Shown here one piece after another: positions 53,103 to 63,500 of a stretch of 63,935 nucleotides of DNA. This DNA comes from CAZLWA01 sp964563165. Its GTDB lineage: Bacteria; CLD3; SB21. Each line of letters opens with the position of its first letter. The stretch's first letter is position 1. A program made the translations under genes and the position numbers. The stretch covers positions 1 to 63,935 of the forward strand of contig CAZLWA010000033.1 in NCBI GenBank assembly GCA_964563165.1, given 5' to 3'. The notes beneath the pieces are model-generated. The model worked only from the letters and a program-made list of their open reading frames with translations. It did not search any database and had not been told where the DNA came from.

Positions 53103-53900
53103 ATGGCGAAATCCGAAGATTTCAATTGGGAGAACGACAACGACGACGAGGACGAGCCCTGGAAGAAAGCTCACAATGAATGGAAAAACCGCGTCGAGCA
53201 GGAAACTCATTCCCTGATCTCTTCCAGGCAATTCGATCTGGCGTGGGACGAGAACGCGTGGGAAGTTTTCATGCAGACGGCGGACAAAGAAGGGCTGCGC
53301 GTGATCGCGTTTTATGAAAAATACTGGAGCCACTCCGACCGCGACCGGATGGTCGAAGAGGCGATGGCCATGTATTACGTTCGCGAAGCCTTCAAGCAAA
53401 TGTATCCCGGCCACTTCAAGGAAAAATATTTCAAATTCTATCTCGAGCGCGAATTAACGGACATGGGCATTTTTGAAGAAGGGTTCCAGGGGTTCCTGGA
53501 CGCAAAAGAAAACTCGCTCTACCGCATTCCCGCGTACCGTTACGCACGCGATTTTTACCATCAGATCCGCGCATGGATGTTCACGCTCCGCGAAGAGATC
53601 CGTCAGGAGAAACTGCTCGACCATTTTTTAAATCACACCGGCACGGTCTATACGAAACTGGCGGGCGGGCATGTGATGGGGTATCAGCCGCACACGCTCG
53701 GCGGCAACATTGCCGAATGCAAACGCGCGCTCCGCGCGATGAACCGCTGCAACGACTATTTGATGCAGATCAAGGCTCACGCGTGGATGGACGAGGAAAA
53801 ATATTTGTATCTCGACGAGATCGCGCTCGAGACGCGCAATGCCGTCGGCATCCGCATCGTCGATCTGCGCAATCAATTTCTTGATCTGGTCCGTCCGTAG
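53103..53900 (+). CDS. hypothetical acidic protein
   Basis: A 265-residue soluble protein I do not recognise. The first 25 residues are strongly acidic ('ENDNDDEDEPWKK'), the remainder is predicted helical and rich in aromatic and charged residues ('FYEKYWSHSDRDRMVEEAM', 'YRIPAYRYARDFYHQIRAW'). No signal peptide, membrane helix or metal motif is evident. GGAGGCGGTC precedes the ATG, and the spacing of 9 bp to the NUDIX gene implies a shared transcript. A helical regulatory or scaffold role is the most that can be said. Confidence 0.75.
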   Translation: MAKSEDFNWENDNDDEDEPWKKAHNEWKNRVEQETHSLISSRQFDLAWDENAWEVFMQTADKEGLRVIAFYEKYWSHSDRDRMVEEAMAMYYVREAFKQMYPGHFKEKYFKFYLERELTDMGIFEEGFQGFLDAKENSLYRIPAYRYARDFYHQIRAWMFTLREEIRQEKLLDHFLNHTGTVYTKLAGGHVMGYQPHTLGGNIAECKRALRAMNRCNDYLMQIKAHAWMDEEKYLYLDEIALETRNAVGIRIVDLRNQFLDLVRP

Positions 53901-53976
53901 CGCCATTTCAAATAAATGATATTTGTTATGCAGGCTTAAGCCGGCGCCTGCCATTCTGTTCATGGTAGCCGCGACC
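53901..53976. repeat. direct repeat, copy 1
   Basis: A 76-bp element that begins at once after the stop of the acidic-protein gene and is repeated at 54102-54177 with about seven mismatches by eye. It includes the shared CCTGCCATTCTGTTCATGG. It contains no frame of note. Confidence 0.8.
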
Positions 53977-53995
53977 GCCTGCCCTGAGCAAGGTC

Positions 53996-54031
53996 TGCGC
54001 CAAAGGCGCATCAGCCTCAGCCAGAGGCTGA
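53996..54031. repeat. two adjoining small hairpins
   Basis: TGCGCC-AAA-GGCGCA (53996-54010) is followed directly by TCAGCCTC-AGCCA-GAGGCTGA (54011-54031). They lie between the two direct-repeat copies and have no T-run, so they look like part of a dispersed repeat element. The rest of 53901-54479 shows only these repeats and a weak promoter. Confidence 0.6.
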
Positions 54032-54101
54032 CAGGTCTGGCTGAGAAGGGTTAGGTTGCGATGAAACAAAATACAATCTTACTAATTTGAAACGACACTG
54101 G

Positions 54102-54177
54102 CGTCATTTCAAATAAATGATAATTGTTTCGCAGGGTTAAGCCTGCGCCTGCCATTCTGTTCATGGTAGCCGCAACC
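54102..54177. repeat. direct repeat, copy 2
   Basis: Second copy of the 76-bp element at 53901. The flanking AACCC-TTAGGTTGCG (54174-54190) has a related inverted copy near 54048-54060, suggesting a mobile or recombining unit of about 200 bp. Confidence 0.8.
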
Positions 54178-54290
54178 CTTAGGTTGCGCTGCGGAGGCAG
54201 CTAACAAAAAATGAAAAATAATGCTTTTCTTTGAAATAATGAGTACTTTACGAATGAGTATAAGAAAAGGAGATTCAGCTTAGTGAGAAT

Positions 54291-54319
54291 TTGATACCGT
54301 TGAAGTCCTAAAATAATTC
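54291..54319 (+). promoter_or_regulatory. weak candidate promoter of the large secreted protein
   Basis: TTGATA (54291-54296) and TAATTC (54314-54319) are 17 bases apart, 160 bp before the ATG at 54480. The -10 lacks the usual CTT end. Confidence 0.3.
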
Positions 54320-54479
54320 CGATTCTCTAAGCCCCATTCTATCATCCGGGGTATTGTAGCTGTGTTTCCTCGCCTTCATGACGTTCGTCATGTTCAGTGT
54401 CAGTTATTATTCCTAATCCCTACTATGCAGTGTTTCCAAAATCCTGTTGGACGAAACACTCACATCAAAGGAGGGCAAT

Positions 54480-57400
54480 ATGAGCATTGTTACCATCTCC
54501 AAAAAGAAACTTCATTTGCTGGTATTACTGACCGTGCTGATAGTCACGGCACTGTCAACATACCGTACTGACAGCCCCGCCAAAGAAAATCCAAAAGACA
54601 AACTCCGTGCGAAACTCATGAAGCCGGATATTCTCATCGATCAGAAATATGTCGGCGTCAATAACTGGAAATATTTCCTGCGTAATAACGGAAGCTATAT
54701 GTATGATAGAGACCATGGCCGGCCCGGCGGCGAATTCCCGCGCGGCTCAAATGTCACCGTTGTTTTTGCCGGTGGATTTTATATTGCCACGATCAAAGAC
54801 AGTATTCCGGTATGCAGCGACATCGAATTTTCATCCGATTATCAACCGGGAAAAATTATCAATTCCAATGTTCCATTCAGTCAGCTCATTGCCGACACAA
54901 CGAATGTGATTCACACATATGTCATTGACCGCAGTCAAGCCGGATCGGATTATGCCAATTGGCCCGGACTCAGACAAGGTAATGGCCAACCCGCTCTTGT
55001 AGCCGATGCACAGACGTGGAATGTGCTGAATGACCGGGATACTTCTCGCAGCACCAACCGGGAGAGCATAGCAGCAAGTCCCAATCCCGGGCTCGGAATT
55101 GAAGTAACTTTCGAGTCATTTGCATTCGCCACACCGCCGATGAATGACGTTGTGCTTTTCAAGATGACGATCGATAACAAGACCAACATAGATTATCCTC
55201 TCAGCTACATTGGATTATGGATGGATGCGGACGTGGATGGAGATTTCGCCGGTAATGATATCGTCGGGTGTGACACGGCTCGTGGGCTTGGCTATACATA
55301 CAATGCCGATAATACGGATCTTTTAAACGACGGGCATTCAAGATGTATCGGCTTTGATTTCTTTCAAGGACCGGTCGCAAACACTTCGGAGATCCCGATC
55401 AAAGAATCTCAGAAATTTCAAAATAATCAAACTGTCTTATCGTACGATGCGCAAACAAACGCTTACATCCAAACTTCACTTGGAGGCGGAGATATTACTC
55501 TGGGTGCAACTAGCTGGACTTCATACATTTCATCAACTGATCCTAACAATAACCGTGAACGATATTATTTGATGGCCGGTAAATTCAATGATGGGTCGCC
55601 AAAGTACGGATATGGTAACGGCGACTATTATTGTTTTCGGGGCGATCCCATTACCCAGCAAGGAAGCCCCGATGTAGCGACTTCGGCAGTTCAAGCCGAC
55701 CAGCGGGTGCTTCTCGGCGCCGGCCCTTTCACAATGAAGTCGGGAGTACCTCAGGAGATCTGGTTTGGAGTTGTCGGTGGTATCGGAGTGGATCGTCTCG
55801 ATGCGGTGAGTAATATGTTCAAGACAGACGACCTCGCACAAAATATATTTACTAAGGGACTCACGACGCCTATAGCTCCGGATATTCCTAATACTTCCGT
55901 TACTGCTTTAGATCAGAAAGTCGTCATCAGTTGGCAGAATAACTCCGAATACACGGACGACGCTTATGGGGAAATTGCCGGAGTTACGACAGCGAACGGC
56001 TTCACTGCCGATTACATCAAACACGATTTCGAAGGCTACCGGGTTTACAGGAGCCTGACCGGACTTGAGGGAAGTTTCACTCTCCTGGCACAATATGATA
56101 AAGTAGATCAATTCGGTATCGTCAATGCTGCGATCATCAATTCCAATGCGAATCTGGAGATCAAAGATCATGACCTGGGCAGTAATACCGGACTGCGTTA
56201 TTCGTTCACGGACTCCAATCTGACAAACGGCCGGAAATATTTCTATGCAGTCACCTCTTATGACGCTCAGCCTTACATCGCCGGGCCGGATAGTTTTGAT
56301 TATCAAGGCACATTGGTTCCCCGTCCGTCAGGTATTCCTATTACGTTAGAATCTTCAATTGACGGAAATATATTCTCCGCCGTTCCTTCCAGGCCGATCT
56401 CATCTCTGCAATACACGGCTTCACTCGATTCCAATCAGGCGATACATATTCAGGGACAGAGTGACGGAGTGGTCGAGCTGGAGGTCGTTGATCCCTCCAA
56501 AGTCACGGGCGATCGGTACAAGATCGAATTCTTTTTGATTCCTGCGATAAGTAACGGAAAAACTCTGGTCGGCCTGGTTCCCGACACATTAGCCTATCGC
56601 GTCATGGACTCTACGAAGAATGTGCCTGTTCCTTTTTCATCCAAGTCAGATGACCCTGCGACTTTCTACGACGCGAATAGCAACGGTATATTTGATGCCG
56701 GCGTGGACAGCGCTGTGGACGACCGTTTTTTTAGTACGGCGATCGCTGACATTGGAACCCCCTCAAGCTATCAGCAATTTGATATTATAGACGGTGTGGT
56801 GATCAAGGTTTTCGAGCCGTCCACCTATTTTAAATCGGTTCAATACCTGAAAGGCCCTCAATTTACTGCAGCCAATATGGATACAGCCTGGTGGCAGGGC
56901 TGTTTTCAAAATTTCGGGGATCAGGAGTTTGAAGACTTGGCTATTGGCAGTGCGGATAATGGTATGACGCCTTTCATCGTTAATTTCGGTTTCCCGGCTC
57001 AGAATGCGGGCGGTGTAAGCTATAACAGGAATGTTCAAATTGTTTTCAGCCGCGATTCGACGAAATGGCAATATATTTATTCAACGACCGGCGGCAGCGG
57101 CGGTGTAGTCAATTATGTTCGTGTGCCTTTCCGGGTTTTTGAGACCGACCCGGTTGACGGAGGCAATATAACGCCTCGTCAGCTCAACGGCCGTATTCGT
57201 GATAGAAATACGGCAGGCGGCAACAGCCAGGGATGGGGATTATATATGGGCGGTAACTTTGGAACTACGTTGAACGAGGTCACAGATGACGGCTTAGGCC
57301 CGCAGACCCGCGGATTTCTGTTTGTAGATACCTCATCGTATGATCTTGGAGGTAAGAGCGGGCATTACGGAACTCTGGCCGGAACCGAGAAGTTGTACCC

Positions 57401-58037
57401 TATAGTTAATTACTTCTCAAGCCCGACGTATGCGGTTTGGACGCCGGCTCCAAGGAAGCTCAATTCGCTCTCAGGTACTAATACCGACGGCTTCAAATGG
57501 AATCTAACGTGCCGAAGCACGATCGGCGGCACAAGCTTCAATCAAGGAACGCAAGGATTTGTCTACCGTTTGATCCCTGATGAAGGAACCATTGACATGC
57601 TGGTGACACATTTGTATTCCGCCGCCGATCAATATACGTTTATCACCAAAGCCAACACTACGCTCAGCAAGAGCGACACGAAACGAAATCTCAAGAACAT
57701 CAAGGTCGTACCTAATCCATTCTATATATTCTCGAAATACGACACCGGTATGGATAAACTGGTCAAGTTCACCAACCTCCCCGACGTCTGCACGATCAGG
57801 ATATTCACCGTATCCGGTGACATCGTGAAGATCATTCATCATAATTCGACATCGAACAACGACCGCATCAGTGAAGTAACGACGGACAGCTCGTACATCG
57901 CTCCGGCTCAGAGCACTTCGACCGAGCGGTGGGATCTGAGGAATGTACGGGGACATCTTGTCGCCAGCGGACTCTACATCGCACTCATTGAATCGAATGT
58001 CGGAAACAGGACGGTGAAGTTCGCAGTGATTCAGTGA
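54480..58037 (+). CDS. large secreted protein with type IX sorting-type C-terminal domain
   Basis: A 1185-residue exported protein. A signal anchor 'HLLVLLTVLIVTALSTYRT' lies at the N terminus. A region near residue 490 ('VVISWQNNSEYTDDAY', then 'FEGYRVYRSLTGLEG') resembles a fibronectin type III domain. The end has the sorting-type pattern: 'NIKVVPNPFYIFSKY', 'VCTIRIFTVSGDIVKIIHH', 'RWDLRNVRGHLVASGLYIAL', 'GNRTVKFAVI'. AAAGGAGGG precedes the ATG; a TTG at 54447 is rejected. Surface or extracellular location by type IX secretion is inferred; the central function is unknown. Confidence 0.88.
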   Translation: MSIVTISKKKLHLLVLLTVLIVTALSTYRTDSPAKENPKDKLRAKLMKPDILIDQKYVGVNNWKYFLRNNGSYMYDRDHGRPGGEFPRGSNVTVVFAGGFYIATIKDSIPVCSDIEFSSDYQPGKIINSNVPFSQLIADTTNVIHTYVIDRSQAGSDYANWPGLRQGNGQPALVADAQTWNVLNDRDTSRSTNRESIAASPNPGLGIEVTFESFAFATPPMNDVVLFKMTIDNKTNIDYPLSYIGLWMDADVDGDFAGNDIVGCDTARGLGYTYNADNTDLLNDGHSRCIGFDFFQGPVANTSEIPIKESQKFQNNQTVLSYDAQTNAYIQTSLGGGDITLGATSWTSYISSTDPNNNRERYYLMAGKFNDGSPKYGYGNGDYYCFRGDPITQQGSPDVATSAVQADQRVLLGAGPFTMKSGVPQEIWFGVVGGIGVDRLDAVSNMFKTDDLAQNIFTKGLTTPIAPDIPNTSVTALDQKVVISWQNNSEYTDDAYGEIAGVTTANGFTADYIKHDFEGYRVYRSLTGLEGSFTLLAQYDKVDQFGIVNAAIINSNANLEIKDHDLGSNTGLRYSFTDSNLTNGRKYFYAVTSYDAQPYIAGPDSFDYQGTLVPRPSGIPITLESSIDGNIFSAVPSRPISSLQYTASLDSNQAIHIQGQSDGVVELEVVDPSKVTGDRYKIEFFLIPAISNGKTLVGLVPDTLAYRVMDSTKNVPVPFSSKSDDPATFYDANSNGIFDAGVDSAVDDRFFSTAIADIGTPSSYQQFDIIDGVVIKVFEPSTYFKSVQYLKGPQFTAANMDTAWWQGCFQNFGDQEFEDLAIGSADNGMTPFIVNFGFPAQNAGGVSYNRNVQIVFSRDSTKWQYIYSTTGGSGGVVNYVRVPFRVFETDPVDGGNITPRQLNGRIRDRNTAGGNSQGWGLYMGGNFGTTLNEVTDDGLGPQTRGFLFVDTSSYDLGGKSGHYGTLAGTEKLYPIVNYFSSPTYAVWTPAPRKLNSLSGTNTDGFKWNLTCRSTIGGTSFNQGTQGFVYRLIPDEGTIDMLVTHLYSAADQYTFITKANTTLSKSDTKRNLKNIKVVPNPFYIFSKYDTGMDKLVKFTNLPDVCTIRIFTVSGDIVKIIHHNSTSNNDRISEVTTDSSYIAPAQSTSTERWDLRNVRGHLVASGLYIALIESNVGNRTVKFAVIQ

Positions 58038-58133
58038 GCCTAAAATCTATGAAAACCAAATTGACGTCATTCTCATTCCGATCTCGTCGTTGCATGCGTT
58101 TCATTTTTCAAATTAACAAAAAGGAGGTATTTC

Positions 58134-58973
58134 ATGAAAGTCTTTACAATTTTGACCGCCATTTTCACTATGAATATTCTGGCCGGCTGTGAAAAGAAAA
58201 CAGTCGTCTATGAAGAAAACAAGATTTATGAATCTGTTGAGAATCCTTTTTTTGTCACCGGATTTACAGAGAGCTGGTATGATTCCTATTATGACTCTGT
58301 CTTTAGTGACGGGCTCGTTGCCGTCTACAATAACGGTTATGTACCTTTGATTATGATTGACAGCATCTTGCCCAATGATTTTTCTCTGAACTATTATTAT
58401 TTTTACGGCAACGGCGTATCTTTCAAGAACGGATTGACTTGCGACTTAATGGTATGCGTCGGCGCCGACACGGCTTCGGCGTCAGCTAAAATGGCTGATT
58501 TCTTTGACGTGATTCAGCCGGCGAAAAATGAAACCATTACAAGCTCAACCATGAACATACGATGGAATACCGGCTGCGTGGACCATTACGATATCTATAT
58601 CTATTATCATTATCACGACGAACAGAACCGTCATTTTGCGAAGGATACAACCATTCACGATTTCACGGACACGACCTATACAAGCGCTAATTTTCTGCCA
58701 GCCATGCTGCCGGGATACACGTGGTGGGGCGGCTTTGTGGGAGTGATAGGCGTCGACGGCCCTCAGACAAAACCGGGAACGCCCGGTAATATAGCGGGGA
58801 AAGGCTTTGGTTTTTACCGGAGTTATTTTTACAGCGAAGGATCGTGGTATTACATGTCCGTTCCGGCCGGACGAGCCGATTCGATAAGCGCGGATGCCCA
58901 AAGAATGCCGGTTTACTATCGAGAGAAATATCAAAATGAAGTTCGCTCGACGCTGAATTTATCTTTGAATTAG
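58134..58973 (+). CDS. putative lipoprotein of unknown function
   Basis: A 279-residue predicted lipoprotein: 'MNILAGCEKKTVVYEE' gives the lipobox with Cys19. The mature part is rich in Tyr, Ser and Asp ('ESWYDSYYDSVFSDG', 'YYYFYGNGVSFKNG'), typical of beta-sandwich surface proteins. Around residue 130 'VIQPAKNETITSSTMNIRWN' resembles the start of an immunoglobulin-like or fibronectin domain. AAAAAGGAGG lies before the ATG. It follows the large secreted protein by about 100 bp; a shared role is possible but unsupported. Confidence 0.8.
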   Translation: MKVFTILTAIFTMNILAGCEKKTVVYEENKIYESVENPFFVTGFTESWYDSYYDSVFSDGLVAVYNNGYVPLIMIDSILPNDFSLNYYYFYGNGVSFKNGLTCDLMVCVGADTASASAKMADFFDVIQPAKNETITSSTMNIRWNTGCVDHYDIYIYYHYHDEQNRHFAKDTTIHDFTDTTYTSANFLPAMLPGYTWWGGFVGVIGVDGPQTKPGTPGNIAGKGFGFYRSYFYSEGSWYYMSVPAGRADSISADAQRMPVYYREKYQNEVRSTLNLSLN

Positions 58974-59010
58974 TTCGACGAATTCTAATTTTTATGATAG
59001 ACACACTTTA

Positions 59011-59121
59011 CGATGGGCTTTAGGGAATGCAAGATGCCATTTCGTCGCCAGCGGATTGTACATTGCCCTGATCGAATCCAGCTTCGGAAACAGGACGGTG
59101 AAGTTCGCGGTGATACAGTGA
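59011..59121 (+). pseudogene. duplicated tail of a sorting-domain protein gene
   Basis: Translates as RWALGNARCHFVASGLYIAL and on to NRTVKFAVIQ-stop, matching the last 36 residues of the secreted protein ending at 58037. CGGAAACAGGACGGTGAAGT is shared exactly at DNA level. There is no start or upstream domain, so it is a fragment left by recombination between two such genes. Confidence 0.85.
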
Positions 59122-59154
59122 GAAAAAGGCAATATTTTCTAGATTGACTTCAGA

Positions 59155-59194
59155 AAATCCCATACTCTGGGCTGACCGAATGAGAATGGGATTT
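59155..59194. repeat. imperfectly placed inverted repeat
   Basis: AAATCCCAT (59155-59163) and ATGGGATTT (59186-59194) could pair over a loop of 22 bases. There is no T-run after it; function unclear. The remainder of 58974-59300 holds only the gene fragment, this repeat and the mini-frame. Confidence 0.4.
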
Positions 59195-59228
59195 GAGTAG
59201 ACCATTTAAATTCAGAAAGGAGGGAATC

Positions 59229-59246
59229 ATGAGGCCGGATATTTAG
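59229..59246 (+). other. five-codon mini-frame behind a strong ribosome-binding site
   Basis: AAAGGAGGG (59216-59224) is followed after four bases by ATG AGG CCG GAT ATT TAG. The layout equals that before the large secreted protein at 54480, so this is probably the start of a lost gene, or a leader peptide. Confidence 0.35.
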
Positions 59247-59300
59247 ATTCCATTGAACACACGTAATTGAACAAGAAATTTAACTAAAAAGGGAGATGTT

Positions 59301-60321
59301 ATGAAAAAAATATTTTTGAAATGGCTCATTCCAATATCGATTTTGGGAATTGTTGTATTGTTCGCCTGTTCTCAGGAACAACTTGATACGCAATCAAGCG
59401 AACAATCACTCATAGGTGATAAACTCGGCAAATTACCGGGAGAAGATCCCGGTGAAAATGTTGATTTTGGAACTATAAACGATTTGGTCATAACTGCTGA
59501 TACAATCTATATCACCGGTCAATTCACCATTTATGCTGAATCGCAACAGTCGGAAAAATTTTTTACATATGGCGTTTAGCAGAAGTGATTGGGTCTGCTC
59601 AGGAAGAAACATACCTTTCCTAAACAATCACGAATGGTTTGATGGCAATATCGGTTTTATTCAGGTCAATGAGACTATTCCTTCCCAAAGCGTTACGTTT
59701 AGCTTTGCTATCCCTCGGAACTCTTCAACAAATTCTGCCTCTATTGGAGACAGAGATGCGACTAACGGAACTACTAATTATAATTGGTCGGAGTATAACA
59801 ATGATGGTTGCCATTCAGGATACGCAGGATTCCCTTCAGGTTTTAACTATACCGTTTTTGTATTTACGGACGCCAAAAACTGTAATGCATGCGATCATGT
59901 TTTCACTCCAATAGCCAGTAGGTCATTTTCTAATCCAAATTTTGTCATAGCCGGAAACACTGCACCTACCAGTCTGAATAACCAATAGGTTTACTACAAT
60001 TATACCCCTTTAATTAATGGCTTGTCTCCTTCCTCGCAAGGTTACACTTTAGTTTCTATGCCCGGAATCAAGAGCCCTTCAGATTGTTCCGGAGCCGTAT
60101 CATTAGTCTATAACACAGCAAACGATGACGTAACAGGAAAAATAGGACTCCACACTTATACTTATGGTTTTCAAATCAACCCAGAATGGATAGAATCGCC
60201 ATCAGGACAAATCCTATGGAAGGTAACTTTAAGAAAGAATTCAAACAATCAGTTGTTCACCACTACCTTGGCTGTCTCTGTACCGGCGACATATGGTCCA
60301 CCCTATCTTCCACAAAACTAA
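59301..60321 (+). pseudogene. broken lipoprotein gene (frameshift plus in-frame TAG)
   Basis: Three frame pieces appear to be one former gene. The first, 92 residues, starts 'MKKIFLKWLIPISILG' with lipobox Cys23 ('VVLFACSQ') and ends at TAG 59577-59579. The reading continues one base shifted from about 59560 ('FSRSDWVCSGRNIPFLN') to a TAG at 59986-59988, then in the same frame ('VYYNYTPLINGLSPSSQG') to 60321. The shift lies at an A5-T6 run, where a one-base insertion suffices. Base composition is more AT-rich than in neighbours. Sequencing error at the homopolymer could explain the shift but not the TAG. A full-length product would have about 340 residues. Function unknown. Confidence 0.7.
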
Positions 60322-60339
60322 ATGGACAGTAACCTGGCA

Positions 60340-60371
60340 GAGCCCCTCACTCCAAGGAGGGGCTCATTTTT
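60340..60371 (+). terminator. intrinsic terminator
   Basis: GAGCCCCTC and GAGGGGCTC form a perfect 9-bp stem over an 8-base loop, followed by ATTTTTC. It closes the broken lipoprotein region. Confidence 0.9.
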
Positions 60372-60395
60372 CTAAAAAAATCACCCCAAAAATCC

Positions 60396-60423
60396 TTGAC
60401 TTTACAGCCGAAAATTGTACCTT
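60396..60423 (+). promoter_or_regulatory. promoter P3 of the BNR-repeat secreted protein
   Basis: TTGACT (60396-60401) and TACCTT (60418-60423) are 16 bases apart, straight after the terminator and about 85 bp before the ATG at 60510. Confidence 0.7.
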
Positions 60424-60509
60424 ACCTTTAATCCTCTCAGCTAAGTTTTTCGAATCAAATCAACCGATTAATTCTTTCAACTCTACATAAATTCTAAAGG
60501 AGTTATCCC

Positions 60510-63500
60510 ATGAAATCAAAACTACTCTTATGGAGCTTTTTCCTATTTGGCGTGATGCTGGTCTTTGGCTTCACAGTTATTGTGATGAACCTGGACGACG
60601 AGTACGAATTCAATATTCCCGTCGGTTCGGGCCACCGGAACGTACAAGACAATGCCGAACTGATCAAAGCCCGTCACGATTGGTTTTTGCAGCGGCGCAG
60701 CGTCAATGGCGTCATACCGCTCGATCACTACAGGACCATTCAAAAGAAAGTCAACGATCTCCAAAAATTGGCCAAAGCCAACTCTGCCCAAACGACCGGC
60801 CCGAGCTGGTCGGCGCTCGGACCAACGGCTATTATAACCGGTGATCATAATTATTCCGGCCGCACGACAGCCGTCAACGTGAGCCCATTTGATACCAACG
60901 TCGTACTGATCGGAACAGCAGGCGGAGGCATCTGGAGAAGCGCCAATGGCGGAACTACCTGGGCTCCAAAATCAGATAACTTAGGATCCCTATCCGTGGC
61001 GTGTTTTGCCAGACATCCTTCGGACTCCAACATTGTTTATGCAGGAACGGGAGAGCCGAGCTTCAACGGCGATGCCATAGACGGTATCGGAGTGATTAAG
61101 TCTACCGATGGTGGAAATACGTGGGCCGTCGCAGGAACGTTTCCTTCGACATTTCCCCGCATATCGGGCGTTAGTGTAAATACGAATAATCCAAATATTG
61201 TGGTGGCAAGTGTATACTTCAATAGCTCCGATGTCAACACGAACGGCATCTACCGTTCCACCAACGGAGGCACAACCTGGAACACAACGAGCATCCTGGG
61301 AACGACATTTCGAACTGCCACCCTGGTTGATCATCCGACGAACAACGACACATTATATGCGATGTTAGCAAGGACCAGCACTATTCAACCTAATACAAAC
61401 AACGGAATATGGCGATCAACAGACGCAGGTGCAAACTGGACAGCGTGGGCGTTAGGACTCAGCGGCGGCCTCCCCGACCTTGCTAACGTCGGCGGAAAAT
61501 CAGAATTGGCCATTTGCAAACAATATCCGAATTATCTGTATGCTCTTTTTAGTGATAGAGACGCCAACGAATTGATCGGTCTGTATAAAAGCAGAGATGG
61601 CGGTAAAAACTGGGCTAACGCCAATTTGCCAAATACTTCATCCGGTCCCTATACTTTTTTTAACGGGCAGGGCTTTTACGACATCTACGTGGCAATACAT
61701 CCCAGCGATACCAACAAGGTCTATGTCGGCGGTATCGATGTTAAAAGAACCACCGTCGGCGGCACAACATTCTCCAATATAAGCGATGGCTATGGAGTGA
61801 GGAATTTCCACCCGGACCAGCAGGCATTCGGGTTTAACCCGCTCAATCCCAAAACAATCTACACTGCGGGTGACGGGGGAATAGTCAAGTTTTATGACGG
61901 AGGAGCTATTCCCAGCAGTCGGGTAGATTTGAATAACGGAATTCAGATCACACAATTTACAGGCATTGCCGTCGCAAACACGGACACCAACAGAGTTCTG
62001 GCAGGCTCTCAAGATAATTCAACGGAATTATATAACGGAAGTTCGACGGTTTGGACTGAAGTCTGGAGCGGAGACGGCGGATTTACTGAAATCGACCCGA
62101 CTAATCAGAACATTATGTACACTCAAAACTATCATTCACTCTCGACTGGTTTCAGCCAGCAAAAAAGTACTAACGGTGGTGTTTCATGGGCCCCCCTTAA
62201 CAACGGCATTGGAGCCTCTGACCGCGCGGAATTCTACACGCCGTACACATTGGACGAAAACAATCCTTCCGTATTGTATTTAGGAAGCTTCCGCGTCTTC
62301 AAAACGATCAACGCGGGTTCGACTTGGTTGGCTGTGAGCGGCGACTTGACCACCGGCACCGGTAATATATCCGTAGTCGAAGTCGCACGAACCAACTCCA
62401 ATTTCGTCGGAGTAGGATCCACGGACGGTGTTATTTCTCTCTCTTCTAATGCGGGCGCCAGCTGGTCAACTATATCTAAATCTTCATTACCGGCTCGGTC
62501 TGTTGGCGACGTGGCATTCAGATTTTTTAATGAAAACACTATCTATGCAGCATACCAGGGTTTTTCTTCGCTTACCCTGCTCGGTACAGCTCCTGATAAC
62601 AAAGGTCATATATGGAAAACTAATAATCGCGGCGTATCATGGACTAATATTACAGGCGATTTACCGGATATACCAGTGAGCGCAATTGCACTGGATCCCA
62701 ATGACACTATGCGCATTGTGATCGGAACAGACATCGGTATTTGGACGACAACCAACGGGGGCACGAATTGGACCACGTATAATAGTGGATTCCCAAGCGG
62801 AGCTTTTGTTGTATTTCTCAGAACCCATTATGCTTCCGGAATCCTTTACGCTTCCACTCATGGCCGAGGCGCTTTTAAGATCAACGCCTTTGCACCGAAG
62901 TCACTCGCCAGTATAGCTTTGGCGAAAACCTCAGGCGATGCACAAACCGCAAATACAAACGCCGCTCTTACAAATCCTTTGGTCGTCACATTGACCCAGA
63001 GCGCTTCTCCGCTTGTCGGTGCAACCGTCAGCTTCGCCATTACCGGCACGCCCGTCGGAGCGACCGGCCAGGCTCTGAGCGCCGCAAGCGCCGTAACTAA
63101 CGGCAGCGGTCAGGCATCGGTTAATTTGACCTTGGGAAATGCAGAAGGAACTTATTCGGTAACCGCTTCCAGCTTATCATCCGTAACATTTACAGCGAAT
63201 ACCACAGCTGATGTTACAGCTCCCAATCTTGTTTTGGGCGCTTTGGCTTCTCCGGTAGTTAATATTGTAAGATTCGCGGTCGGAGGCAATGAGCCCTTAG
63301 GATCGGCATCAGTGACTGTGAATTCCTCTCCGTTAACCATGGCAAAACAAGGCAATTTATTTTTTGGAGATCATACTATAAGTTCGGCCGGGACTCTAAC
63401 CGTCGTGGCCAATGGAAGCGACGTGAGTTCTAATGCGGGCGCGGCTGTCAATCGCACCTACACGGTATCGCTTCTTTCGAGATCGGTTACTTTTAAGAAC

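Noticed and set aside
53901..54200. CRISPR array
   Set aside because: Only two copies of a 76-bp unit with unequal content between them; no regular short repeats or spacers and no cas genes.
59533..59988. The 151-codon frame as an independent gene starting at 59533
   Set aside because: It has no ribosome-binding site and begins inside the lipoprotein frame; it reads as the shifted continuation of that gene.
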